From Bacteroidales bacterium (GTDB taxonomy: Bacteria > Bacteroidota > Bacteroidia > Bacteroidales > UBA3663): 18,205 nt of DNA. Position 1 is the stretch's first letter; each line of letters opens with the position of its first letter. Of the stretch, positions 1-7,552 are shown piece after piece. The stretch spans positions 1 through 18,205 of the forward strand of contig SFEH01000076.1 in the NCBI GenBank assembly GCA_004557315.1, read 5' to 3'. The position numbers and the translations under genes are program-made. A model generated the notes under the pieces. That model was not told the origin of the DNA, did not search any database, and saw only the letters and a program-made list of their open reading frames with translations.

Positions 1-668
1 GGCAGATGCTCCACCTCCTTGCTATAGCCGACAGCTGCCTGGGTAGGCAGGTGCTGATAATGATCGTCTAGACTCTTGAGCTGTCCACCAAGATTGGTGA
101 CCACAGCCGAGAAACTGCTACCCGAGGCTTCATCATACCAGTTGACACCTACATCGACTCCAATCGCAAATGCCGTATATATGTCGTAATGGCTGTAGAT
201 AGCTCGCAGGGTGCCTCCGATGTTCCACCTATTGGTAAGCGGATAGCCAACGCTGCCTCCTATGACGATGTCCTTGGCGGTAAATTTGCCTGTGGAATTG
301 CCGTCAGGGTCGTAGCCGTCGAACTTTCCATAATCGACATAACGGGCGGAACATGCCCATGCGCCTTCAGAAAGGAAGCGTCCTGCATAGGAAGCATAAC
401 CAAGGTTGATGCCCGCCACATAATTGATATATGAGAGCGAACACTGACCCGACATCTCGCTACAGATCAAACCCGGATTCTGGTCGATGAGCGATGTCTC
501 GGGCTCGACTACCGACAGCGCACAGCCTCCGAGAGCCGATGCTCGAGCTGACACGGGAATCTCGAGAAAGCCGTATTGCCCGACCTCCTGAGCCACTGCC
601 CTGAAACACGTGAGGGCGGGAAGCAACATTGCCGAAACAGCAATACGTGCAAGCTGAACTTTGCCCAT
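1..668 (-). CDS. porQ: Type IX secretion system protein PorQ, 5' part (runs off the window)
   Basis: The minus strand opens with ATG at 668-666 and stays open to the window edge, giving about 222 residues of what is normally a protein of roughly 330. The N-terminus is a signal peptide (hydrophobic residues about 8-24, ending near AVAQ). The mature part starts GQYGFLEIPVSARASALGG, then follow a DQNPGL-type stretch, YINYVAGINLGYASYAGRF, and ARYVDYGKF. This order is characteristic of PorQ, a beta-barrel-like outer-membrane component associated with type IX secretion and related to the PorP/SprF group. The gene is divergent from tonB, with a consensus -7 element just upstream. No other secretion genes are visible here, so whether the organism has a working type IX system cannot be judged. 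Family assignment is from recognised sequence pattern; function is inferred from the family. Confidence 0.85.
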   Translation of the reverse strand, partial: MGKVQLARIAVSAMLLPALTCFRAVAQEVGQYGFLEIPVSARASALGGCALSVVEPETSLIDQNPGLICSEMSGQCSLSYINYVAGINLGYASYAGRFLSEGAWACSARYVDYGKFDGYDPDGNSTGKFTAKDIVIGGSVGYPLTNRWNIGGTLRAIYSHYDIYTAFAIGVDVGVNWYDEASGSSFSAVVTNLGGQLKSLDDHYQHLPTQAAVGYSKEVEHL

Positions 669-689
669 GTTAAATGCATTATTTTGATG

Positions 690-720
690 CAAAAGTACCC
701 TATTTTATTCAAAAAAACAA
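690..720 (-). promoter_or_regulatory. Promoter of porQ
   Basis: On the minus strand a perfect Bacteroidetes -7 element (TActTTTG, 697-690) lies 21 bases before the ATG. A TTG at 720-718, 20 bases further upstream, can serve as the -33 element. Confidence 0.6.
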
Positions 721-781
721 TATTTTACCCTAAAAGACCTAAAATTTTGAGTCTTTTATAGCACCATTAGAAAAAAAACAT

Positions 782-789
782 TACATTTG
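782..789 (+). promoter_or_regulatory. -7 promoter element of tonB
   Basis: TAcaTTTG matches the Bacteroidetes -7 consensus TAnnTTTG exactly and lies 34 bases before the tonB ATG. I see no convincing -33 TTTG at the usual spacing. The region between porQ and tonB thus carries divergent promoters. Confidence 0.6.
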
Positions 790-823
790 CAACACATTTA
801 ACCAAATAAACAGTCTAACAAAA

Positions 824-1522
824 ATGGAAATCAAGAAAGACCCGAAAGTGAATCTTGAGACCAGAAAGAGCACATACGTTCTTTCAGGACTCGTCGGAAT
901 TCTTGCGATCCTCTTCATCGGACTTGAGTGGACCAACACCACTACACGTCGCAGTACTCTCGGTGTGCAGAGCGCCATCGACGAAGAAGAGGAAGAGATC
1001 GTGATGACCGTGCAGAATAACACCCCTCCACCACCACCGCCACCGCCAATGCCTGATGTCATTGAGCAGCTGACAGTCGTAGAGGACGATGTTGAAATCG
1101 AGGAGATCGACATGCAGAGCGCCGAGGACGACGCTAACACCGTAGTCGAGATCGTGGACCTCTCAAGCGTTGAGGCTCCTGAAGAGGAAGAAGACGCTGA
1201 TGCCAACACAATCTTTACAGTCGTTGAGCAGCAGCCTGAATTCCCTGGTGGTGAAGCTGCCCTCATGCAGTTCATCAAGAAGAACCTCAAGTACCCTGCA
1301 TTTGCTGCAGAAAACGGTATCCAGGGTCGTGTGACTCTCTCATTCGTCGTTGAGAAGGATGGTTCGGTTACCGATATTCAGGAAATGCGTTCTCCTTCTG
1401 AGGACCTTACCAAGGAGGCAAAGCGAGTTGTAAGCGCAATGCCAAAGTGGAAGCCAGGTAAGCAGCGTGGTAAACCGGTACGTGTTAAGTACGTGCTCCC
1501 TGTTACCTTCCGTCTCCAGTAA
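824..1522 (+). CDS. tonB: Energy transducer TonB
   Basis: A 232-residue periplasm-spanning protein that transmits energy from the ExbB/ExbD motor to TonB-dependent receptors of the outer membrane. Residues about 18-35 form the single N-terminal membrane anchor. Residues 68-75 are eight consecutive prolines, followed by a strongly acidic linker (about 76-140) rather than the Lys-Pro/Glu-Pro repeats of enterobacterial TonB. The C-terminal TonB domain runs from about 145 (QPEFPGG, LKYPAFAAENGIQGRV, MPKWKPGKQRGKPVRVKYVLPV). This architecture is the usual Bacteroidetes form. The motor genes lie about 2.8 kb downstream in their own operon. The gene has its own promoter and a terminator directly behind it, so it is probably monocistronic. 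Confidence 0.93.
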   Translation: MEIKKDPKVNLETRKSTYVLSGLVGILAILFIGLEWTNTTTRRSTLGVQSAIDEEEEEIVMTVQNNTPPPPPPPPMPDVIEQLTVVEDDVEIEEIDMQSAEDDANTVVEIVDLSSVEAPEEEEDADANTIFTVVEQQPEFPGGEAALMQFIKKNLKYPAFAAENGIQGRVTLSFVVEKDGSVTDIQEMRSPSEDLTKEAKRVVSAMPKWKPGKQRGKPVRVKYVLPVTFRLQ

Positions 1523-1550
1523 TTTAGAAAAACATCTAATGATATTAGCA

Positions 1551-1583
1551 GGAGATTGTCTGGATAGGGCAATCTCCGTTTTT
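1551..1583 (+). terminator. Intrinsic terminator (or attenuator) after tonB
   Basis: A perfect 8-bp stem (GGAGATTG 1551-1558 with CAATCTCC 1570-1577) with an 11-nt loop is followed by G and five T. It ends only 14 bases before the start codon of the next gene, so it could also act as a leader attenuator for the downstream operon. Confidence 0.7.
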
Positions 1584-1597
1584 CATTTCTAATCACT

Positions 1598-2545
1598 ATG
1601 TACTCGCAAGACGAACTCTCACAGATCATACAGAATGGTATCGACACCATCGTGTATTCAACCAACGCACCTCGTCTGTTCGACCCTGTGCGCTACACCT
1701 TGGAATCGGGCGGCAAGCGTGTTCGCCCTACCCTCGTGCTCATGGCCACAAACCTCTTTACCGATGATATCATCCCTGCCATCGGACCGGCTTTAGGGCT
1801 CGAGATCTACCATAACTTCACATTGCTGCACGACGACGTGATGGACAAGGCTCCCGACCGCCGCGGCAGACCGACGGTGCACGTCAAATGGGACGACAAC
1901 ACTGCCATCCTCTCGGGCGATGCCATGCTGTCGATGGCTTTCGAACATATTGCCAAGACCCGCACCATACTGCTGCGCCCAGTCCTTGAACTCTTCACCC
2001 GCACCACTATCGAGATTGGCGAAGGTCAGCAGCTCGATCTCGAGTTTGAGAGCCGCGACGACGTGACTGAAGAGGAATACATCGAGATGATACGCCTGAA
2101 GACTTCTGTGCTCCTGGGCTGCGCGCTCAAGATGGGTGCCATCATCGGCGAGGCTTCGGAGCAGGATGCCGACATCCTCTATCGCTTCGGTACCGACATC
2201 GGACTGGCATTCCAGCTGCAGGACGACTGGCTCGACTGCTGGGGCGACCCAAAGACTTTCGGCAAGCGCATTGGAGGCGACATCCTCTGCAACAAGAAGA
2301 CATACCTGCGCATCACTGCCGAGAAGACGGCTCAAATCCCTGAATGCAGCGGAATGAGTGAGCAAGAGAAGATCGACGCTATCAAGGCATTCTATATTGA
2401 GACAGGTGCCGAAAAGGCTTGCCGCGAAAAGATTGCCTACTACCACGGCAAGGCCATGAAGGAGCTGAGCGCCATCAGCGTGGCCGACGAGAAGCTTGCA
2501 TTGCTCAAGGCTCTGGCTGCCAAACTTGAAAACCGAAACATCTGA
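1598..2545 (+). CDS. Polyprenyl diphosphate synthase (trans-isoprenyl, FPP/GGPP-type)
   Basis: A 315-residue cytoplasmic trans-prenyltransferase that condenses isopentenyl diphosphate with allylic diphosphates, feeding quinone side chains and other isoprenoids. The first aspartate-rich motif DDVMD is at residues 79-83, preceded by GGKRVRP (about 38-44, IPP binding). The second, DDWLD, is at 209-213 within FQLQDDWLD, followed by GKRIGGDI. A phenylalanine (F74) stands five residues before the first motif, a position where aromatic side chains tend to limit product length in this family, so a C15-C20 product is more likely than a long quinone tail. This is inference, and the exact product cannot be fixed from sequence. 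It is first in a three-gene run; the next start lies 4 bases after its stop. Confidence 0.9.
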   Translation: MYSQDELSQIIQNGIDTIVYSTNAPRLFDPVRYTLESGGKRVRPTLVLMATNLFTDDIIPAIGPALGLEIYHNFTLLHDDVMDKAPDRRGRPTVHVKWDDNTAILSGDAMLSMAFEHIAKTRTILLRPVLELFTRTTIEIGEGQQLDLEFESRDDVTEEEYIEMIRLKTSVLLGCALKMGAIIGEASEQDADILYRFGTDIGLAFQLQDDWLDCWGDPKTFGKRIGGDILCNKKTYLRITAEKTAQIPECSGMSEQEKIDAIKAFYIETGAEKACREKIAYYHGKAMKELSAISVADEKLALLKALAAKLENRNI

Positions 2546-2549
2546 CGTC

Positions 2550-3281
2550 ATGCCTTACCGCCGATTACCCAACACTGACCTGTCGCGCATTGCCGCACTG
2601 AAACGCATCGTCGATATGGGCACCACGAAACACAACAACGTGCAGATCATCGACTTCCGCATCGTGCAGGAGATTGCGGCACTGCTCGACAAGTTCAAGA
2701 AAGAGCAGAAACTCTACCAGCAGAACTACGATGCCTTCATCAAGCTCAACAAGACATTCAAGGTCGAGACGCAGAAGGCAAGGCTCTATCTGTCGCACTT
2801 CATCCAGGTGCTGAACATGACCATCATGCGCGGTGAGCTGAAGAAGGAGATAAAGATAGGATATGGACTCGACCCAGAGAGCAATGCCGTGCCTAACCTG
2901 ACAGGCGAGCAGAGCATCATCGATTGGGGAAGGAAGATCATTGCCGGCGAGGAGGCTCGCACCATGAAAGGCGGCGTGCCTATCTACAACCCTACGATCG
3001 CAAAGGTCAAGGTCCACTACGACATCTTCGCCGACCACCTCTTCAGCATACGCACCTACCGCGAGAGCGTAGCACAATATCTCGACGGAGTGACGCGGAT
3101 GAGGCCGATGGTCGATGATATCATACTCGACATCTGGAACCTTGTGGAACAAGCTTACGATGACCTGCCATTTGCGCTGAAAATTGAAAAATGCAAGGCT
3201 TTCGGTATCATCTACTACTTCCGCGAGAGCGAGAAGGCACGACTAAAAGCCGAAATGATGCAAAACGCACTTGACTTCTGA
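2550..3281 (+). CDS. Conserved protein of unknown function between prenyl synthase and tatD
   Basis: A 243-residue protein starting MPYRRLPNTDLSRIAALK. I chose the ATG at 2550, 4 bases after the preceding stop, although the frame is open further upstream inside the previous gene. It has no signal peptide and no membrane segment. Composition and spacing suggest a mostly helical soluble protein: residues about 40-90 (LDKFKKEQKLYQQNYDAFIKLNK...) look amphipathic or coiled-coil-like, and the middle holds a WGRKIIAGEEAR stretch. I recognise the MPYRRLPNTD opening as recurring in Bacteroidales proteins without assigned function, but no domain name or catalytic motif can be supported. Tight spacing on both sides indicates co-transcription with the prenyl synthase and tatD. 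Confidence 0.8.
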   Translation: MPYRRLPNTDLSRIAALKRIVDMGTTKHNNVQIIDFRIVQEIAALLDKFKKEQKLYQQNYDAFIKLNKTFKVETQKARLYLSHFIQVLNMTIMRGELKKEIKIGYGLDPESNAVPNLTGEQSIIDWGRKIIAGEEARTMKGGVPIYNPTIAKVKVHYDIFADHLFSIRTYRESVAQYLDGVTRMRPMVDDIILDIWNLVEQAYDDLPFALKIEKCKAFGIIYYFRESEKARLKAEMMQNALDF

Positions 3282-3283
3282 TT

Positions 3284-4120
3284 ATGATTGCAGATACTGA
3301 CAGTTTTACAACAGATACGCATAGTACAATTACTGACACACACTGTCACCTCATTGACGAGCACTTTGCTGCCGACACAGAGGAAGTGATAGGGCGTGCA
3401 GTGAAGGCTGGAGTGACAAGGATGGTGATGGCTTGCTGCGACTGTGCGGAATATGCCATGACAAGGGAGCTATGCGGCAGACACGAACAAGTGCTGCTGC
3501 CTACACTCGGCATCCATCCAGAGAACATGGCCGACGATATCGACAGTCAGCTCGATGAGATGGAGAGATTGCTGAGACGCGACCATGCGAGCCTCACGGC
3601 TGTAGGCGAGATAGGGCTGGACCTGTACTGGGACAAATCGAGACTCGATGACCAGAAGAAAGTGCTGGCAAGGCAGATGCTCCTTGCGCTCGAATACGAC
3701 TTGCCCGTGCTGCTGCATATCAGAGAGGCAATGACAGAATTCATCGACCTGCTACATAATATATATAATGAGGCAAACCGGCAAGGCAAGCGCATCAGAG
3801 GCATATTGCACTGCTATAGCGGCACCATCGAGCAGGCAGAAGAAGCAATGACAATGGGCGACTTCTGGCTCGGAATAGGCGGCACGGTGACATATAAGAA
3901 GAGTGATCGGATTGAGATCGTAAAGCACTTCGGACTCAGCCGGATAGTGCTCGAGACCGATGCTCCATACCTCGCGCCAGTACCACACAGGGGCAAGCGC
4001 AATGAGCCAGCATACACCGCATGCGTGGCACATTTCATAGCCGAGGCACTGGGCACGACCGAAGAGGAAGTAGCGCAGATGACAACGGCAAATGCCAAAA
4101 AGCTGTTTAATTTTCAATAA
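3284..4120 (+). CDS. tatD: TatD-family metal-dependent hydrolase (putative deoxyribonuclease)
   Basis: A 278-residue TIM-barrel hydrolase of the TatD family, whose characterised members are metal-dependent nucleases acting on DNA ends. Visible ligands: the TDTHCH motif (H20, H22), GEIGLD (E109), a LLHIRE histidine in the middle, HCYSG, and the C-terminal ETDAPYLAP with the conserved aspartate. The family normally begins with MITDTHCH; here about 14 extra residues precede it, made of two degenerate copies of the same seven-residue motif. No later in-frame ATG could replace the start before the metal site. The start lies 2 bases after the preceding stop, so the gene is the last of the three-gene run. 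The true substrate is unknown. Confidence 0.9.
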   Translation: MIADTDSFTTDTHSTITDTHCHLIDEHFAADTEEVIGRAVKAGVTRMVMACCDCAEYAMTRELCGRHEQVLLPTLGIHPENMADDIDSQLDEMERLLRRDHASLTAVGEIGLDLYWDKSRLDDQKKVLARQMLLALEYDLPVLLHIREAMTEFIDLLHNIYNEANRQGKRIRGILHCYSGTIEQAEEAMTMGDFWLGIGGTVTYKKSDRIEIVKHFGLSRIVLETDAPYLAPVPHRGKRNEPAYTACVAHFIAEALGTTEEEVAQMTTANAKKLFNFQ

Positions 4121-4182
4121 AGAAAAGGAAAAAATCAACAAAAAGCATAATTTTTTGCATGATATTTGAGAAAAGATTGAGA

Positions 4183-4218
4183 TTTTTGACCATCATATTG
4201 AAAAAAACACTTACTTTG
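4183..4218 (+). promoter_or_regulatory. Promoter of the exbB operon
   Basis: A TTTTTG (4183-4188) and a TTACTTTG (4211-4218, close to TAnnTTTG) are separated by 22 bases. They are followed by an A/T-rich untranslated leader of about 60 bases before exbB. The -7 element deviates by one base from consensus. Confidence 0.5.
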
Positions 4219-4287
4219 CAGACAGAAATCATTTAATAACTTTAGTAACAAACCCTATTTTATTTAACAATTAAAAACACAAACTCA

Positions 4288-5013
4288 ATGAAAAAGTTTT
4301 TCTTGACACTGGCTTCAATCGCTATGGTTGCTCCAGTTTTTGCTCAGGAGGCTGAAGAGGCAGTTGAATCTGCAAGCTTCCACCATGTTCTTAAGACATA
4401 CTTCATCGATGGTGGACCTGGCTTCATGGCATGTGTAGCTCTCGCACTCATCCTTGGTATGGCATTCGTTATCGAGCGTATCATCTACTTGAACCTTGCT
4501 GAGGTTAACACTGACAAGCTCGTTTCTTCAGTAGAAGAGGCTCTTGAGGCTGGCAACGTTGACGAGGCTCTCGAGATCGCTAAGAAAACTCGCGGTCCTA
4601 TCGCAGCTATCTATGCTCAGGCACTCGTTGACCTTCAGAAGGGTCAGGATCTTGACAAGATCGACAAGGACATCACTTCTTATGGTGCACTTCAGGCTGG
4701 TTACCTCGAGAAGAACCTTTCTTGGATCACACTCTTTATCGCAGCTGCTCCATCACTCGGATTCCTTGGTACTGCAGTAGGTATGGTACAGGCATTCGAC
4801 GATATCGTAAAGGCTGGTGATATCTCTCCAACAGTCGTTGCATCAGGTATGAAGGTGGCCCTCATCACTACTATCGGTGGTATCATCGTTGCCCTCATTC
4901 TCCAGGTATTCTACAACTACCTCCTCTCTAAGGTTGAAGGTATCGTTAGCGACATGGAAGATGCTTCTATCAAGCTCACTGACTCTATCATCAAGTTCAC
5001 TCTTAAGAAGTAA
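4288..5013 (+). CDS. exbB: ExbB / TolQ-type proton channel subunit
   Basis: A 241-residue inner-membrane protein of the MotA/TolQ/ExbB family, the stator that uses proton flow to energise TonB. An N-terminal hydrophobic, signal-like segment ending in VFAQ (residues 1-20) precedes three membrane helices at about 46-68, 145-170 and 188-212. The conserved family signature is visible in the second and third helices (APSLGFLGTAVGMVQAF, then GMKVALITTIGGIIVALI). The cytoplasmic loop 75-140 is charged and helical. Codon use is strongly biased (GGT, CTC, AAG, GCT), more than in neighbouring operons, suggesting high expression. It leads a four-gene cluster with a 4-TM protein and two ExbD proteins; gaps are 27, 10 and 15 bases. 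Confidence 0.93.
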   Translation: MKKFFLTLASIAMVAPVFAQEAEEAVESASFHHVLKTYFIDGGPGFMACVALALILGMAFVIERIIYLNLAEVNTDKLVSSVEEALEAGNVDEALEIAKKTRGPIAAIYAQALVDLQKGQDLDKIDKDITSYGALQAGYLEKNLSWITLFIAAAPSLGFLGTAVGMVQAFDDIVKAGDISPTVVASGMKVALITTIGGIIVALILQVFYNYLLSKVEGIVSDMEDASIKLTDSIIKFTLKK

Positions 5014-5040
5014 TAACTAGTAGTAAAGTAAAAGAGTATT

Positions 5041-5517
5041 ATGAAGAATATTTCAATTTCTAGCATAGTGCTCTGGATCCTCGCGGGTGTTTCAATCCTT
5101 CTCACTGTGATGTTCTTCGCAGGCGAGCAGGTTGAGGAACTTACAACTACTGGTGGTGTTCAGAGTACTTGGGCTAATACCGACCTCTACCTCTGGTGGA
5201 CTATCGGCATCATCATCTTCGGTGTTGCAGCCCTCATTATCTTCGCAGTGAAGACATTCATTACAAACCTCCAGCAGGATGCAAAGAGCGCTATCATGTC
5301 GCTCGTTACCATCCTTGCTTTCTTCGCTATTCTCGCAGTTTGCTATTTCATCAGCGGAGCTGAAGGTTTCTCACGCGTTGTAAACGGTGAGACTCAGACT
5401 TTCACAACTACAGAGATGAAGGTTGTTGACATGTGGATCAACGCAATCGTATTCCTCGTGGGCGCAACTGTTGTTCTCATCGTAGCTGGTGGTATCAAGA
5501 ACTTGATTAAGAAATAA
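5041..5517 (+). CDS. Small 4-TM membrane protein of the exbB-exbD cluster, function unknown
   Basis: A 158-residue protein with four predicted membrane helices at about 8-28, 50-72, 84-106 and 128-151, joined by short loops, and a basic end (GGIKNLIKK). The loop 29-49 and the loop 107-127 (GFSRVVNGETQTFTTTE) would lie on the same, probably periplasmic, side. No charged residue lies deep in the helices, which argues against a proton-path role like that of ExbB or ExbD. It is wedged between exbB and exbD with operon spacing and shares their strong codon bias. I recognise no named domain. By position it is a candidate accessory or assembly subunit of the Ton motor; this is inference only. Confidence 0.82.
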   Translation: MKNISISSIVLWILAGVSILLTVMFFAGEQVEELTTTGGVQSTWANTDLYLWWTIGIIIFGVAALIIFAVKTFITNLQQDAKSAIMSLVTILAFFAILAVCYFISGAEGFSRVVNGETQTFTTTEMKVVDMWINAIVFLVGATVVLIVAGGIKNLIKK

Positions 5518-5527
5518 GATTTGACCT

Positions 5528-6130
5528 ATGGCAAGAAAGAAAAGAAAAGCACCGAGTATCAACTCGTCTTCAAGTGCCGACTTGGCATTCACATTGCTTA
5601 TCTTCTTCCTCGTGGTCACATCTATGGATACTGATGAAGGTTTGACTCGTCTCCTCCCCCGTTGGACAGAGGAGCAGACAGATATGGAAATCAAGAAGCG
5701 TAACATCCTTAACGTACTCGTTAACGCCAACAACGACCTCATGGTCGGCGATAACCAGTCAGACGTAAAGGATCTGCGCGAGAAGGCTAAGGCTTTCATC
5801 ACAGCTACCGGCGAATTCGCTGGCGACCGTGGTCCTGAGCTCCATGCTGTAAACCCTGAGAAGAATCCAGAACTCGTCAAATTCTTTGGTCAGGATGTCA
5901 AGACTACAAAGCAGCACGTTATCTCTTTGCAGTCTGACTACGGTACAAGCTACGAAATGTACATCAAGGTACAGAACGAGCTCGTTGCCGCTTACAACGA
6001 ATTGCGTCAGCAATTGGCTAAGGAAAAGTTTGGCAAGAACTACAGCGAAGAAGAGTTGGATAATGACGAAATCCAGGCAATCAAGGATTATTATCCAATG
6101 AATATTTCAGAGGCTAACGCTAAATACTAA
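5528..6130 (+). CDS. exbD: ExbD / TolR-type biopolymer transport protein (first, long copy)
   Basis: A 200-residue inner-membrane protein with a basic cytoplasmic N-terminus (MARKKRKAPSINSSSSAD) and one membrane helix at about 17-37 (ADLAFTLLIFFLVVTSM). D18 at the helix start corresponds to the proton-carrying aspartate of ExbD/TolR. The periplasmic part is longer than in classical ExbD of about 140 residues. It contains a TolR-like fold segment (NILNVLVNANNDLMVG, DVKDLREKAKAF), an inserted region around 90-120, and a charged helical tail (YNELRQQLAKEKFGKNYSEEEL). It pairs with the second ExbD downstream; two unequal ExbD proteins in one cluster are common in Bacteroidetes. It would form the ExbB/ExbD motor with the product of 4288-5013. 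Confidence 0.9.
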   Translation: MARKKRKAPSINSSSSADLAFTLLIFFLVVTSMDTDEGLTRLLPRWTEEQTDMEIKKRNILNVLVNANNDLMVGDNQSDVKDLREKAKAFITATGEFAGDRGPELHAVNPEKNPELVKFFGQDVKTTKQHVISLQSDYGTSYEMYIKVQNELVAAYNELRQQLAKEKFGKNYSEEELDNDEIQAIKDYYPMNISEANAKY

Positions 6131-6131
6131 T

Positions 6132-6138
6132 AAGGAGG
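6132..6138 (+). promoter_or_regulatory. Full Shine-Dalgarno sequence before the second exbD
   Basis: AAGGAGG lies 7 bases before the ATG at 6146. Such complete sites are rare in Bacteroidetes, whose genes usually rely on A-rich leaders, and I see no comparable site before the other genes of this window. Confidence 0.7.
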
Positions 6139-6145
6139 AATTATC

Positions 6146-6595
6146 ATGAGTAAATTTAATAAAGGCGAAAAAAGAGGAATGCCTGAATTGAACACCTCAT
6201 CTCTTCCTGACTTGGTGTTCTCAATCTTGTTCTTCTTCATGTGTATTACTCACATGCGTGAAGATAACCCACTCGTTTACGTCAACACTCCACGTGCTGA
6301 CCAGGTTGTGAAACTTGAGAACAAATCTTTGGTGACTACAGTTCTCGTAGGTCGTCCAAAGGACAAGAAGTATGGTGTTGAAAGCCGCATTCAGTTTAAC
6401 GATGACTTCCTCGAACTCGAGAACGTTGTGCCAAAGATGACACAGGCTCGCCAGTCAATGAAGGAAGCAGACCAGCCTAAGATGCAGGTGTCGCTCAAGA
6501 TCGACAAGGAGACCAAGATGGGTATCGTTACCGAACTTAAGACACAGCTCCGTAAGGCACAGACTTTGAAGATCAGCTACTCTGCTAAGAAATAA
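6146..6595 (+). CDS. exbD: ExbD / TolR-type biopolymer transport protein (second, short copy)
   Basis: A 149-residue single-span inner-membrane protein. The N-terminus MSKFNKGEKRGMPELNTSSLPD is basic and cytoplasmic, the helix runs from about 20 to 38 (LPDLVFSILFFFMCITHM), and D22 is the expected proton-path aspartate. The periplasmic domain (about 40-149) ends in KTQLRKAQTLKISYSAKK and fits the ExbD/TolR fold. It is close to the usual length of the family, unlike the longer copy upstream. It is the last gene of the cluster, 15 bases after the first exbD, preceded by an unusually good ribosome binding site and followed by a strong terminator. Confidence 0.9.
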   Translation: MSKFNKGEKRGMPELNTSSLPDLVFSILFFFMCITHMREDNPLVYVNTPRADQVVKLENKSLVTTVLVGRPKDKKYGVESRIQFNDDFLELENVVPKMTQARQSMKEADQPKMQVSLKIDKETKMGIVTELKTQLRKAQTLKISYSAKK

Positions 6596-6620
6596 TAGCA
6601 GCAAAAAGCTCTTCAACGAT

Positions 6621-6660
6621 AAAAAGGACCACAGCAGTTATATGTTGTGGTCTTTTTTTA
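6621..6660 (+). terminator. Intrinsic terminator of the exbB-exbD operon
   Basis: A hairpin of about 10 bp (6627-6636 with 6643-6652, core GACCACA/TGTGGTC, one G-T pair) with a 6-nt loop is followed by seven T. Confidence 0.9.
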
Positions 6661-6678
6661 TTAAAATATATTGCAAAA

Positions 6679-6710
6679 TTTGGCTGCCAAAAAAATTATT
6701 CCTAACTTTG
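6679..6710 (+). promoter_or_regulatory. Promoter of the pyrH-frr-rsgA operon
   Basis: A TTTG (6679-6682) and a TAacTTTG (6703-6710) with a 20-base spacer match the Bacteroidetes sigma-70 consensus fully. The start codon of pyrH follows after 68 bases. Confidence 0.8.
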
Positions 6711-6778
6711 CGGACAGGCATAAGGGTGCTTGAATAGGTCAGACAATAATCACATACATAAACATAATACGAACTGAT

Positions 6779-7486
6779 ATGTACAAGAGAATACTTTTGA
6801 AGCTGAGTGGCGAATCACTCATGGGCAGCAAACAGTATGGCATCGACGAGGTTCGCCTCGCTGAATATGCTCAACAGATCAAAGAAGTGGCTGAAATGGG
6901 TGTCCAGATCGGCATCGTCATCGGAGGTGGCAACATCTTCCGAGGATTGAGCGGAGCAGGCAAGGGCTTCGACCGCGTGAAAGGCGACCAGATGGGTATG
7001 CTTGCCACTACCATCAACGCACTGGCATTGAGTTCCGCTCTCACCAGCATCGGACAGAAGGCTCGCGTGCTGACTGCTGTCAACATGTTCCCTATCGGTG
7101 AACAATACAGCAAGTGGAAGGCTATCGAGGTGATGGAACAGGGCGAGATCGCTATCCTCGCTGGTGGCACAGGTTGCCCTTACTTCACAACCGATACAGG
7201 CTCGGCTTTGCGTGGCATAGAGATCGAGGCCGACGTAATGCTCAAGGGCACTCGCGTCGATGGCATCTATACAGCCGACCCAGAGAAGGATCCTACAGCA
7301 ACGAAGTTTGACAAGATCACCTACGACGAGATTTATCACAAGGGACTTAAGGTCATGGATCTTACAGCCACTACCCTCTGCCGCGACAATAAGCTGCCAA
7401 TCATCGTCTTCAACATGGACAAGAACGGCAACCTTCTCAAAGTGATGAAGGGCGAAGGAATCGGAACCCTGGTCTATGAAGGATAA
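6779..7486 (+). CDS. pyrH: UMP kinase
   Basis: A 235-residue cytoplasmic kinase of the amino-acid kinase superfamily that phosphorylates UMP to UDP with ATP, the step that commits pyrimidine nucleotides to UTP and CTP. Hallmarks in order: RILLKLSGESLMG at the N-terminus, GIVIGGGNIFRG near residues 45-57, the TGCPYFTTDTGSALRGIEIEADVMLKGTRVDGIYTADP stretch of the nucleotide and phosphate binding region, and the C-terminal GEGIGTLV. Full family length. It heads a block with frr and rsgA behind a consensus promoter; pyrH-frr adjacency is widespread in bacteria. Nothing is unusual. Confidence 0.96.
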   Translation: MYKRILLKLSGESLMGSKQYGIDEVRLAEYAQQIKEVAEMGVQIGIVIGGGNIFRGLSGAGKGFDRVKGDQMGMLATTINALALSSALTSIGQKARVLTAVNMFPIGEQYSKWKAIEVMEQGEIAILAGGTGCPYFTTDTGSALRGIEIEADVMLKGTRVDGIYTADPEKDPTATKFDKITYDEIYHKGLKVMDLTATTLCRDNKLPIIVFNMDKNGNLLKVMKGEGIGTLVYEG

Positions 7487-7552
7487 GCCACAGTTGGCAG
7501 TTATTCCATAACTGCCCCCCAAAAAAGAACAAACAACAAAACCCACAGAAAT

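Noticed and set aside
189..434. Plus-strand open frame at the left end
   Set aside because: It lies opposite porQ, whose minus-strand frame has signal peptide and family motifs.
781..1290. Minus-strand Ser/Gly-rich open frame opposite tonB
   Set aside because: It is the complement of the acidic and proline-rich TonB linker, and its composition is an artefact of that.
2496..2549. Upstream extension of the unknown gene into the prenyl synthase
   Set aside because: It overlaps the end of the upstream gene; the ATG at 2550 has normal operon spacing and the recurring MPYRRLPNTD opening.
1793..2551. Long minus-strand open frame opposite the prenyl synthase
   Set aside because: It is an antisense shadow: the plus-strand frame carries both aspartate-rich motifs.
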